A stretch of 64,000 nt of DNA from CBDCAS01 sp965214015 (GTDB lineage: Bacteria; Pseudomonadota; Gammaproteobacteria; Coxiellales; Coxiellaceae). The stretch covers positions 248,001 to 312,000 of the forward strand of contig CBDCAS010000021.1 in NCBI GenBank assembly GCA_965214015.1, given 5' to 3'. The notes below the pieces were generated by a model. The model was not told the DNA's origin. It made no database searches and saw only the letters and a program-made list of their open reading frames with translations. Positions 29,088 to 38,609 of the stretch are shown here, in pieces; within the stretch, counting starts at the first letter, position 1; every line of letters starts with the position of its first letter. A program made the translations under genes and the position numbers.

Positions 29088-29303
29088 GCTTGTACCGAAG
29101 TGTTGCTAGCTCATAATCGATTTCATCTCTTCATAGACAAAATCTTTATCGAGCATAGCGACTCTCCGGGAACGAGATAAGTAAAGCTAGTATTTGTTTT
29201 TTCATTTGCAAAGCGCATCCTCTTGTTGTTCAAGTTTAGCGTGGCCCATTTGAAAGTTTAGACTCGCACTATTTTAACTTCAAATGCTATTGTACCAAAA
29301 TGG

Positions 29304-29456
29304 CTAGGATTTTTGGCACTTTTCAACAGCGTTATCCCCTTGGTTTTCTTCGTTAAAAATCTGGTCATAAAGTTCCTTGGTGACCGTTGCCTTGGCGCTG
29401 ATCATAAATTCGTCAATGAGGATTTGAGCAGGAGTTTCGCATTTAGTAATGAACTA
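29304..29456 (-). pseudogene. 3' fragment of an unknown gene
   Basis: On the minus strand, about 50 codons are open without a proper start, ending at a TAG at 29304-29306 (TPAQILIDEFMISAKATVTKEL... to VEKCQKS). It looks like the C-terminus of a small helical protein cut off when mobile DNA arrived. The family is not recognised. The rest of 29088-29471 holds nothing else I can identify. Confidence 0.35.
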
Positions 29457-29990
29457 TTATAATTTTTAGGATTGAACGAACGGAATAGGAAACCCAGATT
29501 GTCTCGACACAAATGCACAAAAGAACTTTATAGAGCCTTCCTAGAAGCGAGCAGTGTACGTTACTCAGGATTAGCGTTATCAGAGGTGAGTCCAGAAACA
29601 GCACTCTCCCATGACAGTATAAGCCGATGGTTATCGGATCAAAATTTTAGACCGTCCCAGGTTTGGCAAACGGTACGAGCCTATGTAGATCATTCAACTC
29701 CATCGCTATTAATAGTGGACGATACAGTGTTATCAAAAATACACAGTAAAAAAATAGATTTGGTTCATTATCAATATTCGGGTAATGCCCATGATGTGAT
29801 TGCAGGGATAGGTTTAGTGAATTTGGTGTGGTATGGATTAGAGGAAAGAAAAGGAGTTCCAGTGGATTATAGAATTTATGATAAAGACAGTGATGGCAAA
29901 ACAAAAAATACCCATTTTTGTGAGATGCTTTCCTTGGCAAAGAGCAGAGGGTTTATTCCTGAGGCGGTGGTGATGGATTCTTGGTATTCA

Positions 29991-31001
29991 ACCTGAGTTC
30001 GATGAAAAGGTGTAAAGTAAGTGATTGAATAAAAGGCTCTTTCATGGTTAAGTTTCGTGCAAAAGCAGCTAATTTCAGTAAATCAAACCTTAAAAGGAAG
30101 AGCCGTATGGATAAGTTAGTCGATTTATATTGTGTTGTCGATGATTTTTGTCAATTAGTATTGCCTGAATTAGAGAAAGCTTCTTTGCCTAATTTGAGTA
30201 AAAAAAGAACTAGGTCATGCCGACTGACTCCCTCAGAAATCATGACGATTGTCATCCACTTTCATCAAAGTCATTATCGTGATTTTAAAACCTATTATAT
30301 TAATTATGTAAAACAGCATTTGTATAAAGCCTTCCCTGATTTGGTCAGTTATAATCGCTTCGTTGAACTGATGCCATCCATATTGGTACTCTTGTGTTTA
30401 TTAATGCATTTCCAAAGCAAAACATTAACAGGAATTTACTTTATTGACTCTACCACATTATCTGTGTGCCATCCTAAACGTTCATCATCAAATCGTGTTT
30501 TTAAAGGGCTTGCTAAAAAATAGAAATCAACTATGGGTTGGTTTTTCGGCTTTAAACTGCATTTAGTCATTAATGATAAAGGGGAAATACTGGCTTTCAA
30601 AATAACGAAAGCTAATACGGATGACCGTAAACCTGTTGATGAGTTAACACAAGGATTAGAGGGTAAATTGATAGGTGATAAAGGATATATTTCTTCTGAA
30701 TTATTTAATCAATTATACCTGCGTGGTTTAAAATTCATTACACGCCTACGAAAAAATATGAAAAATAAACTGATGCCAATGATCGACAAATTATTATTAC
30801 GAAAACGTGTGATTGTTGAAACCGTCATTGATCAATTAAAAAATATTAGTCAGATAGAACACTCTCGTCATCGTAGTCCTGTCAATTGTAGGGTTAACAT
30901 CCTGGCTGGATTAGTCGCTTATTCTTTACAAACTAAGAAGCCTTCTTTATATTTGAATAACAATTTTTCAATCTTAGCATGAGTTAGGTCGAACTCACGT
31001 T
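29991..31001 (+). mobile_element. IS982-family insertion sequence, copy 2
   Basis: 1011 bp, same length and ends as copy 1 (12190-13200), in the opposite orientation. Target repeats ATTCA at 29986-29990 and 31002-31006. It split the IS701-like transposase after codon 173. Confidence 0.9.
30044..30982 (+). pseudogene. IS982 transposase with in-frame amber codon (copy 2)
   Basis: Identical translation to copy 1, including the TAG between FKGLAKK and KSTMGWFFG. Catalytic residues lie on both sides of the stop: first Asp before it, second Asp and Glu after it. Neither half can be an active enzyme alone, so movement needs read-through or help from an intact copy elsewhere. Confidence 0.88.
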
Positions 31002-31285
31002 ATTCAAGTTTAAAAAACCTCAAAGCAATAAGAGATCATGGGTGGACTTGGGTCACTCCTTTGCGAAAAAACCGCAAGGTGAATAGAAATCAAACATTAG
31101 AAAACTTAGTCATTCCAGATGAAGGGTTGTCTATTCATCTACGCGGCTATGGGTGGGTTACGGTATTCAAGTTCGTGGCTAAAAATAGCCGCGTTGATTA
31201 CGTGGCGACTAATATGACTCACCCGACACGAGAAACCATTCAATCTATTGTGCAGGCGCGTTGGTCAATCGAAACTTATCATCGG

Positions 31286-32415
31286 TAGGACTTACGCGAA
31301 ATCGAATTTCACTTGAGGTTGCCTGAGTTCATTAATCCTATATTGGTCTAATAAATTGTCTTTTATTTGGTAAATGGTTTTAGCTGCATGATGAGCGACA
31401 GATTTGAGTTTAAGCCAGACCAAATAGGCACAAGTGATATGATTACGCTGAATACGTTGCTTGCGGCACTGACATTTAGCTACGCCAGTCAATTGTTTAG
31501 CTTCGCGGTGAAACTCCTCAACACACCATCGGATGTTATACACATTTTGTATAGCCTCAGCGGTTAATTGAGATTTATCGTTAGTGACAATAAAGTCCGT
31601 TCGGCAGGTAGAGGCCGTAATGCGGTAAAGTTGCACATGAAAATCATTAGGAAATTTATTCAGATGCACTGTCTTTCCCTGTGCGAGTGAGGTTTGATCC
31701 CAGGAGAGTTTTGAAGTAGGTATATGATGATAATCTTGCTCAGTTTCGCTCACCAAGCGATTAGCTTTGATAGGACAATAAAATAGTTTACCCAGCGCAT
31801 CAATCGTTAACATTACTTTATGGGTGGCATACCAGCTATCCATAAGAACACCTTTGTAAGGTAATTGCTTTTGATAATGAATATTACGCTGCATATCAAA
31901 TAAATGGTCAAGCTTGCTCTTACCGTCTTGTTCTGGCGCATAAATACGATAATCAATCACCCAAAACTGCTCAGTCTCCGGATTGACATAAATTGCATTG
32001 ACCACACCTATGCCATTAATAACCTCTTGGCTATTACCACTATATTGATAACGTGCTAAATCAATCGCCTTAGCATAGCTCTTATCTAGTACAGTATCAT
32101 CGTAAACGATAAAGCCATTTTCACTCCACACTACCTGATGTTTTGCATGTTCCCACAGCATTCTTGGGGATAACTTCTCACTAGCAAGATAACGATTATA
32201 GGAGTCGTGACTAATACCTTCCTTATATTTGGCTACATAGGTTAATGTATAGTTGGTTTGGCTAGAGAGTAAGTATTGACAATAATCAATACGATTAACT
32301 TTTCTTCTACGTGACATCTCTTTAGGCATCTCTTTCATTATTTTCGACATCTTAAACAATTAGTGAAAAAATAATAAGTAAAATTCACTCAATTTATCCT
32401 CTCGCGTAAGTCCTA
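31286..32415 (-). mobile_element. IS701-like insertion sequence, intact
   Basis: 1130 bp with perfect 14-base inverted ends (TAGGACTTACGCGA) and a 5-base target repeat ATCGG at 31281-31285 and 32416-32420. It holds one complete transposase gene. It inserted into the older related transposase gene. A decayed end of a close relative is at 17226. Confidence 0.93.
31292..32359 (-). CDS. IS701-like transposase
   Basis: 355 residues, uninterrupted. DDE residues are in FIVYDDTVLDKSYAKAID, VLMDSWYATHKV and RWCVEEFHREAKQLTG. The YQYSGNSQEVINGIG block is typical of this transposase group. The stop lies 6 bases inside the element edge. It is a candidate active transposase. Confidence 0.9.
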   Translation of the reverse strand: MFKMSKIMKEMPKEMSRRRKVNRIDYCQYLLSSQTNYTLTYVAKYKEGISHDSYNRYLASEKLSPRMLWEHAKHQVVWSENGFIVYDDTVLDKSYAKAIDLARYQYSGNSQEVINGIGVVNAIYVNPETEQFWVIDYRIYAPEQDGKSKLDHLFDMQRNIHYQKQLPYKGVLMDSWYATHKVMLTIDALGKLFYCPIKANRLVSETEQDYHHIPTSKLSWDQTSLAQGKTVHLNKFPNDFHVQLYRITASTCRTDFIVTNDKSQLTAEAIQNVYNIRWCVEEFHREAKQLTGVAKCQCRKQRIQRNHITCAYLVWLKLKSVAHHAAKTIYQIKDNLLDQYRINELRQPQVKFDFA

Positions 32416-32660
32416 ATCGGGAACTTAAGCAGACTTGTGGCATTGAGCGTTGTCAGGCACGAAAGGGTCGAGCGCAAAGAAATCACATTTGTATGGCCAT
32501 TATCGCTTGGATTAATAAAAATATGCGTCGCCTACAAGACAAAATCTCTTTTTATCAGCAAGACTGGCATACCATCAAGCCTGCTATCACTCAAAGCATT
32601 CGATCTATTAGGGCATTCACCTGCAGCTCTTTAAATGCTTGCTGTTCGCCGCTGTTGTGA

Positions 32661-33015
32661 TAGGCTCAAGTTTGCGAAAGAACCGCCCTGCAAAGGTGAT
32701 CAAATACGCCGTGTGTCACCAGGCCCTATGATTTATGATACTATGAAGTGCTTTTTCTGGAATTTCAGGGAGATTAGATAAGGCCTATGATCTATGATAC
32801 TATGAAGCTGTAATTGTACAAGAAAAAAAAGGGTGGGGATTATAATTAATGAGTTGCTATTCGATTTTGTTCTTTGATCGGAATGAACCAATATTCTGGC
32901 AAATAACAGGTAATTAAAGGTAATTTACTATATGCTATCAAGGGAAAAATTCCTACTATGAGGGAATCAGATTATCGATTTAAATGCAAAATACTCAGCT
33001 GCGACTGCTTCTCTC
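32661..33015. other. gap after the transposon nest, with a 27-bp direct repeat
   Basis: No gene seen. A 27-base direct repeat (GGCCCTATGATTTATGATACTATGAAG-like; see 32722) is its only clear structure. Confidence 0.5.
32722..32807 (+). repeat. direct repeat, two copies 59 bp apart
   Basis: Two near-identical 27-base copies at 32722-32748 and 32781-32807, both containing CTATGATNTATGATACTATG. Each contains TATGAT-like -10 sequences. They may be left from a transposon boundary or a duplicated promoter. Confidence 0.7.
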
Positions 33016-33966
33016 ATGCTGCTGCCAAATAAAGTTTATTTATTAAGCTTAATAACTGTTTTACTATTTTTCTTTTTGCCTATTTATGCTGACGCCAGAA
33101 CTATAAGTACAGTTCTGAGAATGCCTAAAAGTGATGATGTCAATATTTCTAGTACCTCACCAATTTCTTTTTCTCAAAGAGAGGGTTATTACAGAATTTC
33201 TACAAAGATCAATCTTCCGCAACCTATTTACACTGAAACAACAAATTTGGTACCAAAGACTAAAAATACCACCCGCTATTCTTACTTCTATCAAGGAAAT
33301 TGGTACTATGGAATTTCTTTAGGAATTGGTCTTCCTCCTACGCAGCCTTCTTACATTAAAGTAGTCAATGTGATGCCAGGGGCTGAAAATACTTACAGTT
33401 CTAATAGAGGATCTAATGCAGTCTGGACTCTTGGATTATTGGGTCAATATATGTTTGATATTCGCCAAAGACTCGATTTAGGAATTGGCCTAGAGTTAAA
33501 TTATTTTGATTTTGGAAAAATAACAGGAGTTCTACACCCATTAACAAATCTTTCTTCTAATTTTGATACATTGAATTATTTGTACAAGACTAAAAGCTAT
33601 GTATTAATGACTGACTTAAAATTTCGTTGGCGATATGCACAGGATTTTTTTTTCACTTTATTTAATGCATTAGGTATTTCTTGGAATGCTATGTCAGATT
33701 ACTCAGAATCAATGTCTCCTAGTAGTACCACTTACCTTTCTCAACTTGTTTTCAAAAACAAAACGTCAAATAACTTTGTTCTTTCTTTAGGATTGGGAGC
33801 GGGGTATAAAATATCTCGAAACATGACTATAGAAATGAACTACCGTTATTTTCGTTTCTTTAATCTAGAAAAAGAGCGATTTCTCTCAACTGTGGCATCA
33901 CTGGGTAGTCTCTCTCCACTTTCTTTAAAAACTCATATGCTGTATGTAAGCTTACTATTTGATTAA
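33016..33966 (+). CDS. outer-membrane beta-barrel protein
   Basis: 316 residues. A signal peptide (VYLLSLITVLLFFFLPIYADA) is followed by about 85 residues of linker and then alternating amphipathic strands typical of a small porin-like barrel (WYYGISLGIGLP, NFVLSLGLGAGYKI, MTIEMNYRYFRFF) ending in strand THMLYVSLLFD. It lies 14 bases before the large surface protein gene, so the two are probably co-transcribed. Substrate and role are unknown. No good ribosome site is visible before this ATG. Confidence 0.78.
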   Translation: MLLPNKVYLLSLITVLLFFFLPIYADARTISTVLRMPKSDDVNISSTSPISFSQREGYYRISTKINLPQPIYTETTNLVPKTKNTTRYSYFYQGNWYYGISLGIGLPPTQPSYIKVVNVMPGAENTYSSNRGSNAVWTLGLLGQYMFDIRQRLDLGIGLELNYFDFGKITGVLHPLTNLSSNFDTLNYLYKTKSYVLMTDLKFRWRYAQDFFFTLFNALGISWNAMSDYSESMSPSSTTYLSQLVFKNKTSNNFVLSLGLGAGYKISRNMTIEMNYRYFRFFNLEKERFLSTVASLGSLSPLSLKTHMLYVSLLFD

Positions 33967-33980
33967 AATAGAGGTATAAT

Positions 33981-36815
33981 GTGGTTATATATTCAAAAGT
34001 TAAAAAATTCATATTAGGCTCATTAATTATTTTTACTGTTGGTAGTTTGTGTACTGCCCTGTGTGCAAACTCTATTTTTTCTATAATACCTTCCCTCCCA
34101 AAAATACATGTTAGACTTGGTGAATTAGTTTCTGATCTTCCATTTACAGTAACGAATATTTCTGAATATGAATTACAGAATATAACCGCACCTTATAATT
34201 CCTATAAAATGAACAACATATCGGCATCTGTGACCAGCACAAACTGTTTGGGCACGCTCTTAAATAATCAAAGCTGTTTGATCAACTTAAGAATTTTGGC
34301 AACTAGCTTGGGATCAGCTACTTTAGAACCCGTAGTATGTGCTTTTAGTGGATCTGTTTGCTCCTATGGTAAATTAACAGTGCTCGTGGATAATCAACCA
34401 CAAAGTCCTGTTTCTGGAGTCATTGGAAGTAGTCTGCCTGGAAATACCATGATTGGAGCAACCTATCCTTTGGTTGTTATTTTTACCAATATGGATACAA
34501 AATATCCTGCCACTGGTATTAAAGTCATTACTGCTTTGCCTGATTCAATGATTACAAAAAATACTTGCAATGGTATTTTGAATCCCTTAGCTTCCTGTGA
34601 AGTCTCTTTCCTCTTTACACCCACTGAAGAGAAAACATACTCCTTGTCTGGGTCTTTTTTATACGATCAAGGAGATATTATTACCATTTCTGCCTCAACC
34701 GCTACCTCCAGAGTGGCTGTATCTGGTCAAATGATACAGCCATTACCGAGCAACATTGAAAAGGATCGTTCATATCCAGTTGCTTTTCAATTTACTAATT
34801 TTAGTAATTTCAATGCAACAGGAGCAACTTTTACAGTACCCAGTGAATTAACGATAACAAGTAATACCTGCACTACTCTACCGAATCAGATACTTGCAGC
34901 AAAACAGTCTTGCACTATAGAAGGTGTTTTTACATCGGGTAAAATAGGGTTAGTTTCATTGAGTACAGTCTTTAGCTCACCAACACAAGCTAACTCAGTA
35001 ACACTGACCACAAGCAGTCAAGTATCGGATGTGGTTATTCAGGGAACTATCAATCCAGATTTGCCTTCCAATATTACACCAGGTATGTCATATCCGGTGG
35101 TATTTACTTTTACCAATTCAGGCTCTTTACCCGCAACCGATATTCAAATCAGTAAAATCACTCCTAACTTTAGCGAAAGCAACGACACATGTACCACAGA
35201 ATTAGCACCCGGTGCTTCATGTATGGTATCAGGTAGCTATCAAACTTCAGTAGTAGGGCCTGCCAGTATATCGATTATTATGCACTATGCCGAAGAAAAT
35301 GTTCCATTAACACTTACTTCAACAACAATCGTAACTCAAGCAGCTATTGTCGGCAGCTTAGTTCCCCCGTTACCGTCTAATGTAGAAGAAAATAGGGAAT
35401 ACCCCATTATTTTCTATTACAAAAATACAGGGCGTGCTCAAGCAACAAACTTGTCTTTTATTGACAATCTTCCTGGATTTATTCCCGATGCTCCAAGCCC
35501 AGATACCTGTGGTACAACATTACTTGCAAATAGAGGATGTAAGGTTTCCGGAGTTTTCAAGGCCAGCTTGATACCACAAACTTCAGGCCCCGTGTCTTTG
35601 AGCAAAACATTAACTTATGATCAGTCCCCTCAAACTGTTGTGTTGACATCCAATTCCACAGTGACAGACGTTAGCATTACTGGTTCGGTCACAGGGTTGC
35701 CTGCTGATACAAATACAGACGCTGATTATTCGGTGCAATTCACATTTACTAATAATAGCATCGCTAATGCGACTGGTATTAAGACCATCCAATCATTACC
35801 CTATGTGAGCTCTATCACCGATAATTGTAATGCTACGTTAAATGCCGGAAGTTCTTGTTCAATTACAGGTACATTTAATTCAGCTCATATAGGACCTGAA
35901 ACTTTAAACATCAGTCTATTATATAATGAAGGAGACACTGTTTCGGTCAATAGCGTAACGAATGTTCTTGGTGCACCGTATATCTATGTGACAAATACAG
36001 GAAGTAACAAAATATTACGTTGTGATGTAAATAAAATAACAGGGGCTTTAAGCAATTGTATTAACTCAGGAGCCTCTCGATTAGATAGGCCTGACACAAT
36101 TGTTATGAGTAATAAATATGCTTACATAAATAACATTTCTGGATCTAATGACTGGGTTATCTGTAACATTGAACAGTCAGTATTATTTGGTTGTGTTGGG
36201 ATACTCGGCCCTAGAGGAAATTCACGAGGTCTGGCATTAGATACCTTAAATAATCGTATATATATAGCTGAATACTCTAACAATAGTGTCTTTGTTTGTG
36301 ATATTGATAGTTTTAATGGCAGACCTGTAAATTGCAAGAATACAAACGCAACGACTCTTAATGGAGCTCATGGTATTGCATTTTCCCAAAATAATAATTA
36401 CGTATATATAGCTAATGAAAAAACCAGAAATGTAACAATGTGTTTTGTTAATCCTGTAGATGGGACATTTAGTAATTGCGCTATAGTATCAACATTAGGG
36501 GGGGTTGGAGTTTATACCAATTCATCTAAAACACGCCTATATATATCAAATGGATCAGCTAATATTAGTGTGTGCCCTATTCATACAGCTAACGGAACAT
36601 TGGGTACTTGTATAACAGCCGGCAATTCTGTTTCAGGTGTTAATGGTATTGGGTTTAATCAGAATGATACAAGGGGATACATTGTAAATATCAGCGCTAA
36701 TACTATTTCTATTTGCACTATAAATAGTCAAAATGGAACATTTACTGATTGCCGAGACAGTGATGGCACCGGCTTTTCCTCGCCACGTAGGATCTTTTTA
36801 AGAAATGTATTTTGA
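33981..36815 (+). CDS. large exported protein with Ig-like repeats and a C-terminal beta-propeller
   Basis: 944 residues from a GTG with GAGGT upstream. A signal peptide is followed by a Cys-containing beta domain (35-138), then five repeats of 95-110 residues (from about 142 to 665). Each repeat carries LPSNI-like and YPVxFxFTN motifs and two Cys of the N-T-C...SC type. From about 668 there is a propeller of YVTNTGSNKIL-like blades with extra cysteines. The layout repeats that of the smaller split gene at 11665. It is secreted and probably surface-exposed, where it may bind host or matrix (inference). The stop lies beside a transposase stub, so its end may have been altered. Confidence 0.82.
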   Translation: MVIYSKVKKFILGSLIIFTVGSLCTALCANSIFSIIPSLPKIHVRLGELVSDLPFTVTNISEYELQNITAPYNSYKMNNISASVTSTNCLGTLLNNQSCLINLRILATSLGSATLEPVVCAFSGSVCSYGKLTVLVDNQPQSPVSGVIGSSLPGNTMIGATYPLVVIFTNMDTKYPATGIKVITALPDSMITKNTCNGILNPLASCEVSFLFTPTEEKTYSLSGSFLYDQGDIITISASTATSRVAVSGQMIQPLPSNIEKDRSYPVAFQFTNFSNFNATGATFTVPSELTITSNTCTTLPNQILAAKQSCTIEGVFTSGKIGLVSLSTVFSSPTQANSVTLTTSSQVSDVVIQGTINPDLPSNITPGMSYPVVFTFTNSGSLPATDIQISKITPNFSESNDTCTTELAPGASCMVSGSYQTSVVGPASISIIMHYAEENVPLTLTSTTIVTQAAIVGSLVPPLPSNVEENREYPIIFYYKNTGRAQATNLSFIDNLPGFIPDAPSPDTCGTTLLANRGCKVSGVFKASLIPQTSGPVSLSKTLTYDQSPQTVVLTSNSTVTDVSITGSVTGLPADTNTDADYSVQFTFTNNSIANATGIKTIQSLPYVSSITDNCNATLNAGSSCSITGTFNSAHIGPETLNISLLYNEGDTVSVNSVTNVLGAPYIYVTNTGSNKILRCDVNKITGALSNCINSGASRLDRPDTIVMSNKYAYINNISGSNDWVICNIEQSVLFGCVGILGPRGNSRGLALDTLNNRIYIAEYSNNSVFVCDIDSFNGRPVNCKNTNATTLNGAHGIAFSQNNNYVYIANEKTRNVTMCFVNPVDGTFSNCAIVSTLGGVGVYTNSSKTRLYISNGSANISVCPIHTANGTLGTCITAGNSVSGVNGIGFNQNDTRGYIVNISANTISICTINSQNGTFTDCRDSDGTGFSSPRRIFLRNVF

Positions 36816-36947
36816 ACTAGGAGTACTGTTTACTTCAATTACCACGTCACGACCATTCTGGGAATACTCGATATTCACAACGGTAATATCGGGTAAATTT
36901 AAAAGTGTGGTGAATACGGAAAGTGTATCGGTGCTGAGTGCAGTCAT
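36798..36947 (-). pseudogene. N-terminal stub of an ISL3-like transposase
   Basis: On the minus strand, MTALSTDTLSVFTTLLNLPDITVVNIEYSQNGRDVVIEVNST resembles the start of ISL3-family transposases (LLxLPxxxV...). It runs into the 3' end of the large surface protein gene and stops after about 50 codons. The rest of the element is gone. Confidence 0.5.
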
Positions 36948-37061
36948 TATTACAAGCCTCGTTGTTGTCCTTTTTAACGCAAGGCCACACTGTACTCAAC
37001 CCTACCATTCCACGCAAAGAGACGCGTAGAGCTGAAAAATCGGCCGGCTACAGTGGACTAC

Positions 37062-37406
37062 TTACCTTCGCCCTTCGGGCTCTCCATGATTCGCAGCGAC
37101 AGTCAAGCGGAAGCCTAATGCGTGGATAATATTTGATAACGTATCAAGCCTAGGGTTTCCTGATTTTGATAGCACTCGATAAAGATTTTGCCGATTCAGA
37201 TGCGTTTTTTTAGACAGCTCATTGATACCACCCTTGGCCTCAGCTAAATTTTTTAATGCCAGCATAAAGGCTTCATAATTTCCATCCTCATCATATTCTT
37301 CGAGAGCAACTTGCAAATAAGCCTCAGCTTCATTGTTATCTTTCAATGATTCAATCAGGTCTGCATGATAATCTGCCATGTGTTTTTTTGCGTAGTTTCT
37401 ACTCAT
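37062..37406 (-). CDS. HigA-type antitoxin with helix-turn-helix
   Basis: 114 residues of the addiction-module antidote family: an N-terminal helical part (ADYHADLIESLKDNNEAEAYLQVALEEY) and an HTH (GGINELSKKTHLNRQNLYRVLSKSGNPRLDTLSNIIHALG). It should neutralise its toxin and repress the pair. The start overlaps the toxin frame by 8 bases. The toxin gene next to it is broken, so this antitoxin appears to be orphaned. Confidence 0.88.
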   Translation of the reverse strand: MSRNYAKKHMADYHADLIESLKDNNEAEAYLQVALEEYDEDGNYEAFMLALKNLAEAKGGINELSKKTHLNRQNLYRVLSKSGNPRLDTLSNIIHALGFRLTVAANHGEPEGRR

Positions 37407-37731
37407 GTTTATCTCCAGCTTTCAGTATTGTTTTGAGATACTGCTCTGCTTTTTCAATATCCCTACTCTGCGTTTTCTTATCACCTCCTAACAAAAGAAG
37501 TACAATTTCGTTACCCTGTTCCGTGAAGTAGACTCTATATCCAGGACCAAAAAATAACCTCAACTCGTATAAATCCTTTTGGAGTTTTTTGAAATCTCCA
37601 TAATACCCCAACTGAAGTCAATCAATCCTTCGTCGAATACGAGCCCTATCTTTCCTATTCTTGATCTTATCTAGCCAATCGTTAAATGGCTTCTTCCCTG
37701 TATTGGTTTGAAATACTTTGATATCCTTCAT
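37399..37731 (-). pseudogene. HigB/RelE-type toxin with a nonsense codon
   Basis: Starting at the ATG at 37731, the sequence reads MKDIKVFQTNTGKKPFNDWL, continues through a basic stretch to IRRRID, meets TGA at 37618-37620, and then resumes in frame as LQLGYYGDFKK... to the end. Without the TGA it would be a complete 110-residue toxin of the addiction-module killer family (RLFFGPGYRVYF, LLLLGGDKKTQSRDI are intact). A CGA-to-TGA change explains it. Confidence 0.85.
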
Positions 37732-37840
37732 TGTTAAATTGTAGCTTATATGCGACAAATTTGCAATTAAACGTGAAGCCCTTCTTCAAAAGAAGGGGCC
37801 AAGAACCCTGAACCCCGTAACCACAATGGATTTCAAATGA

Positions 37841-38071
37841 GCATTTTTAATTAAGCTTGCGCCTGATAATAAACCCGCTTTTCTTTTCCAGCAACCACAC
37901 AAGCTATGTTATTTCCTTTTTACATGGATGAAGAAAAAAGGGGTGGATGATGCATTAATACAGCCTTATTCAGGACATGATAGCAGAAAATCACTTGAGA
38001 TTTACTCTAAATTATCACTTAACCAGTGTCAGGAAGAATACGAGAATCGAATTAAGAATTTTCCAATTTAA
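37841..38071 (+). pseudogene. C-terminal stub of a tyrosine recombinase
   Basis: About 76 codons without a start encode the last part of an integrase: PHKLCYFLFTWM, YSGHDSRKSLEIYSKLSL. The H-x-x-R box reads HKLC, so the catalytic arginine is replaced by cysteine; the GH and Tyr boxes are still visible. It marks a lost integrating element. An 8-base hairpin near 37783-37801 lies just upstream. Nothing else is seen in 37732-38170. Confidence 0.65.
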
Positions 38072-38170
38072 AGAAGTTGGCCCCTCAGTGCAGCTAGGTT
38101 AACACGGGTCCAAATACGGTATAAAGCTATTGTGCCTGCGGCACTCTATGGGGCTTGCAGCGCTCTCCAC

Positions 38171-38587
38171 TTAACTAATAGAGATTCGCTCTAGAACCTG
38201 AAGGACTTCCCCATATTCCTGAGCATAGAGCTCTTGTGTTCTCTGAAATTGCTTTTTCACAATAATGCTCTCTTTGATATCCCCCGGATCACTAGGTTGA
38301 TGATGAATATAATGCCCTAGTAAGGCATTGCAATCGGCAATATAGCGTTTTGTATGTAGAATATGATTATGCCAAAATTCGTCAATATCGCAAGTGGGCG
38401 TTAACAGCTCATCTGGAAATTTGACTAAAAGCCATAAAAAACGTTTATAAAGCAACTGACACACGGCTACTAAATCAGGCGACCATCTGGGTAGAGGATA
38501 ATAAACAGAGCACATATGTTTATTAATATAATTTAAGTCCAACTGATCAAGAAAGCGTTTTACACTTGCTAAATAAGAATGAGGCAC
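38171..38587 (-). CDS. GRDP-like (DUF1399-type) protein
   Basis: 138 residues from a GTG, with AGGAG 9 bases upstream. The mark is DIDEFWHNHILHTKRYIADCNALLGHYIHHQP, the D-xx-WH-x-H ... Y-x2-DC ... G pattern of glycine-rich-domain-like proteins, which gives several potential metal-binding His and Cys residues. No signal peptide. It lies 22 bases after the small cysteine-cluster peptide gene and is probably co-transcribed with it. Its role is unknown; processing or carrying the peptide is only a hypothesis. Confidence 0.65.
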   Translation of the reverse strand: MPHSYLASVKRFLDQLDLNYINKHMCSVYYPLPRWSPDLVAVCQLLYKRFLWLLVKFPDELLTPTCDIDEFWHNHILHTKRYIADCNALLGHYIHHQPSDPGDIKESIIVKKQFQRTQELYAQEYGEVLQVLERISIS

Positions 38588-38609
38588 TTTGATAGTCTCC
38601 TATTTTAAA

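Larger units (their letters stand above)
29472..32660 (+). pseudogene. IS701-like transposase interrupted by two other elements
   Basis: Three coding pieces (29472-29990, 31007-31285, 32421-32660) join exactly in frame, 173+93+79 codons, when the IS982 copy and the second IS701-like element are removed with one copy each of their target repeats. The 345-residue product keeps the DDE triad: IVDDTVLSK, VVMDSWYST, SIETYHRELKQ. It is related to, but clearly different from, the intact transposase lying inside it. The outer ends of this element are not recognisable, so the whole unit cannot be bounded. It starts at a TTG. Confidence 0.88.

Noticed and set aside
38072..38170. Possible tRNA near the integrase stub
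   Set aside because: No cloverleaf, T-loop or acceptor pairing can be drawn; the GC-rich stretch does not match a tRNA.
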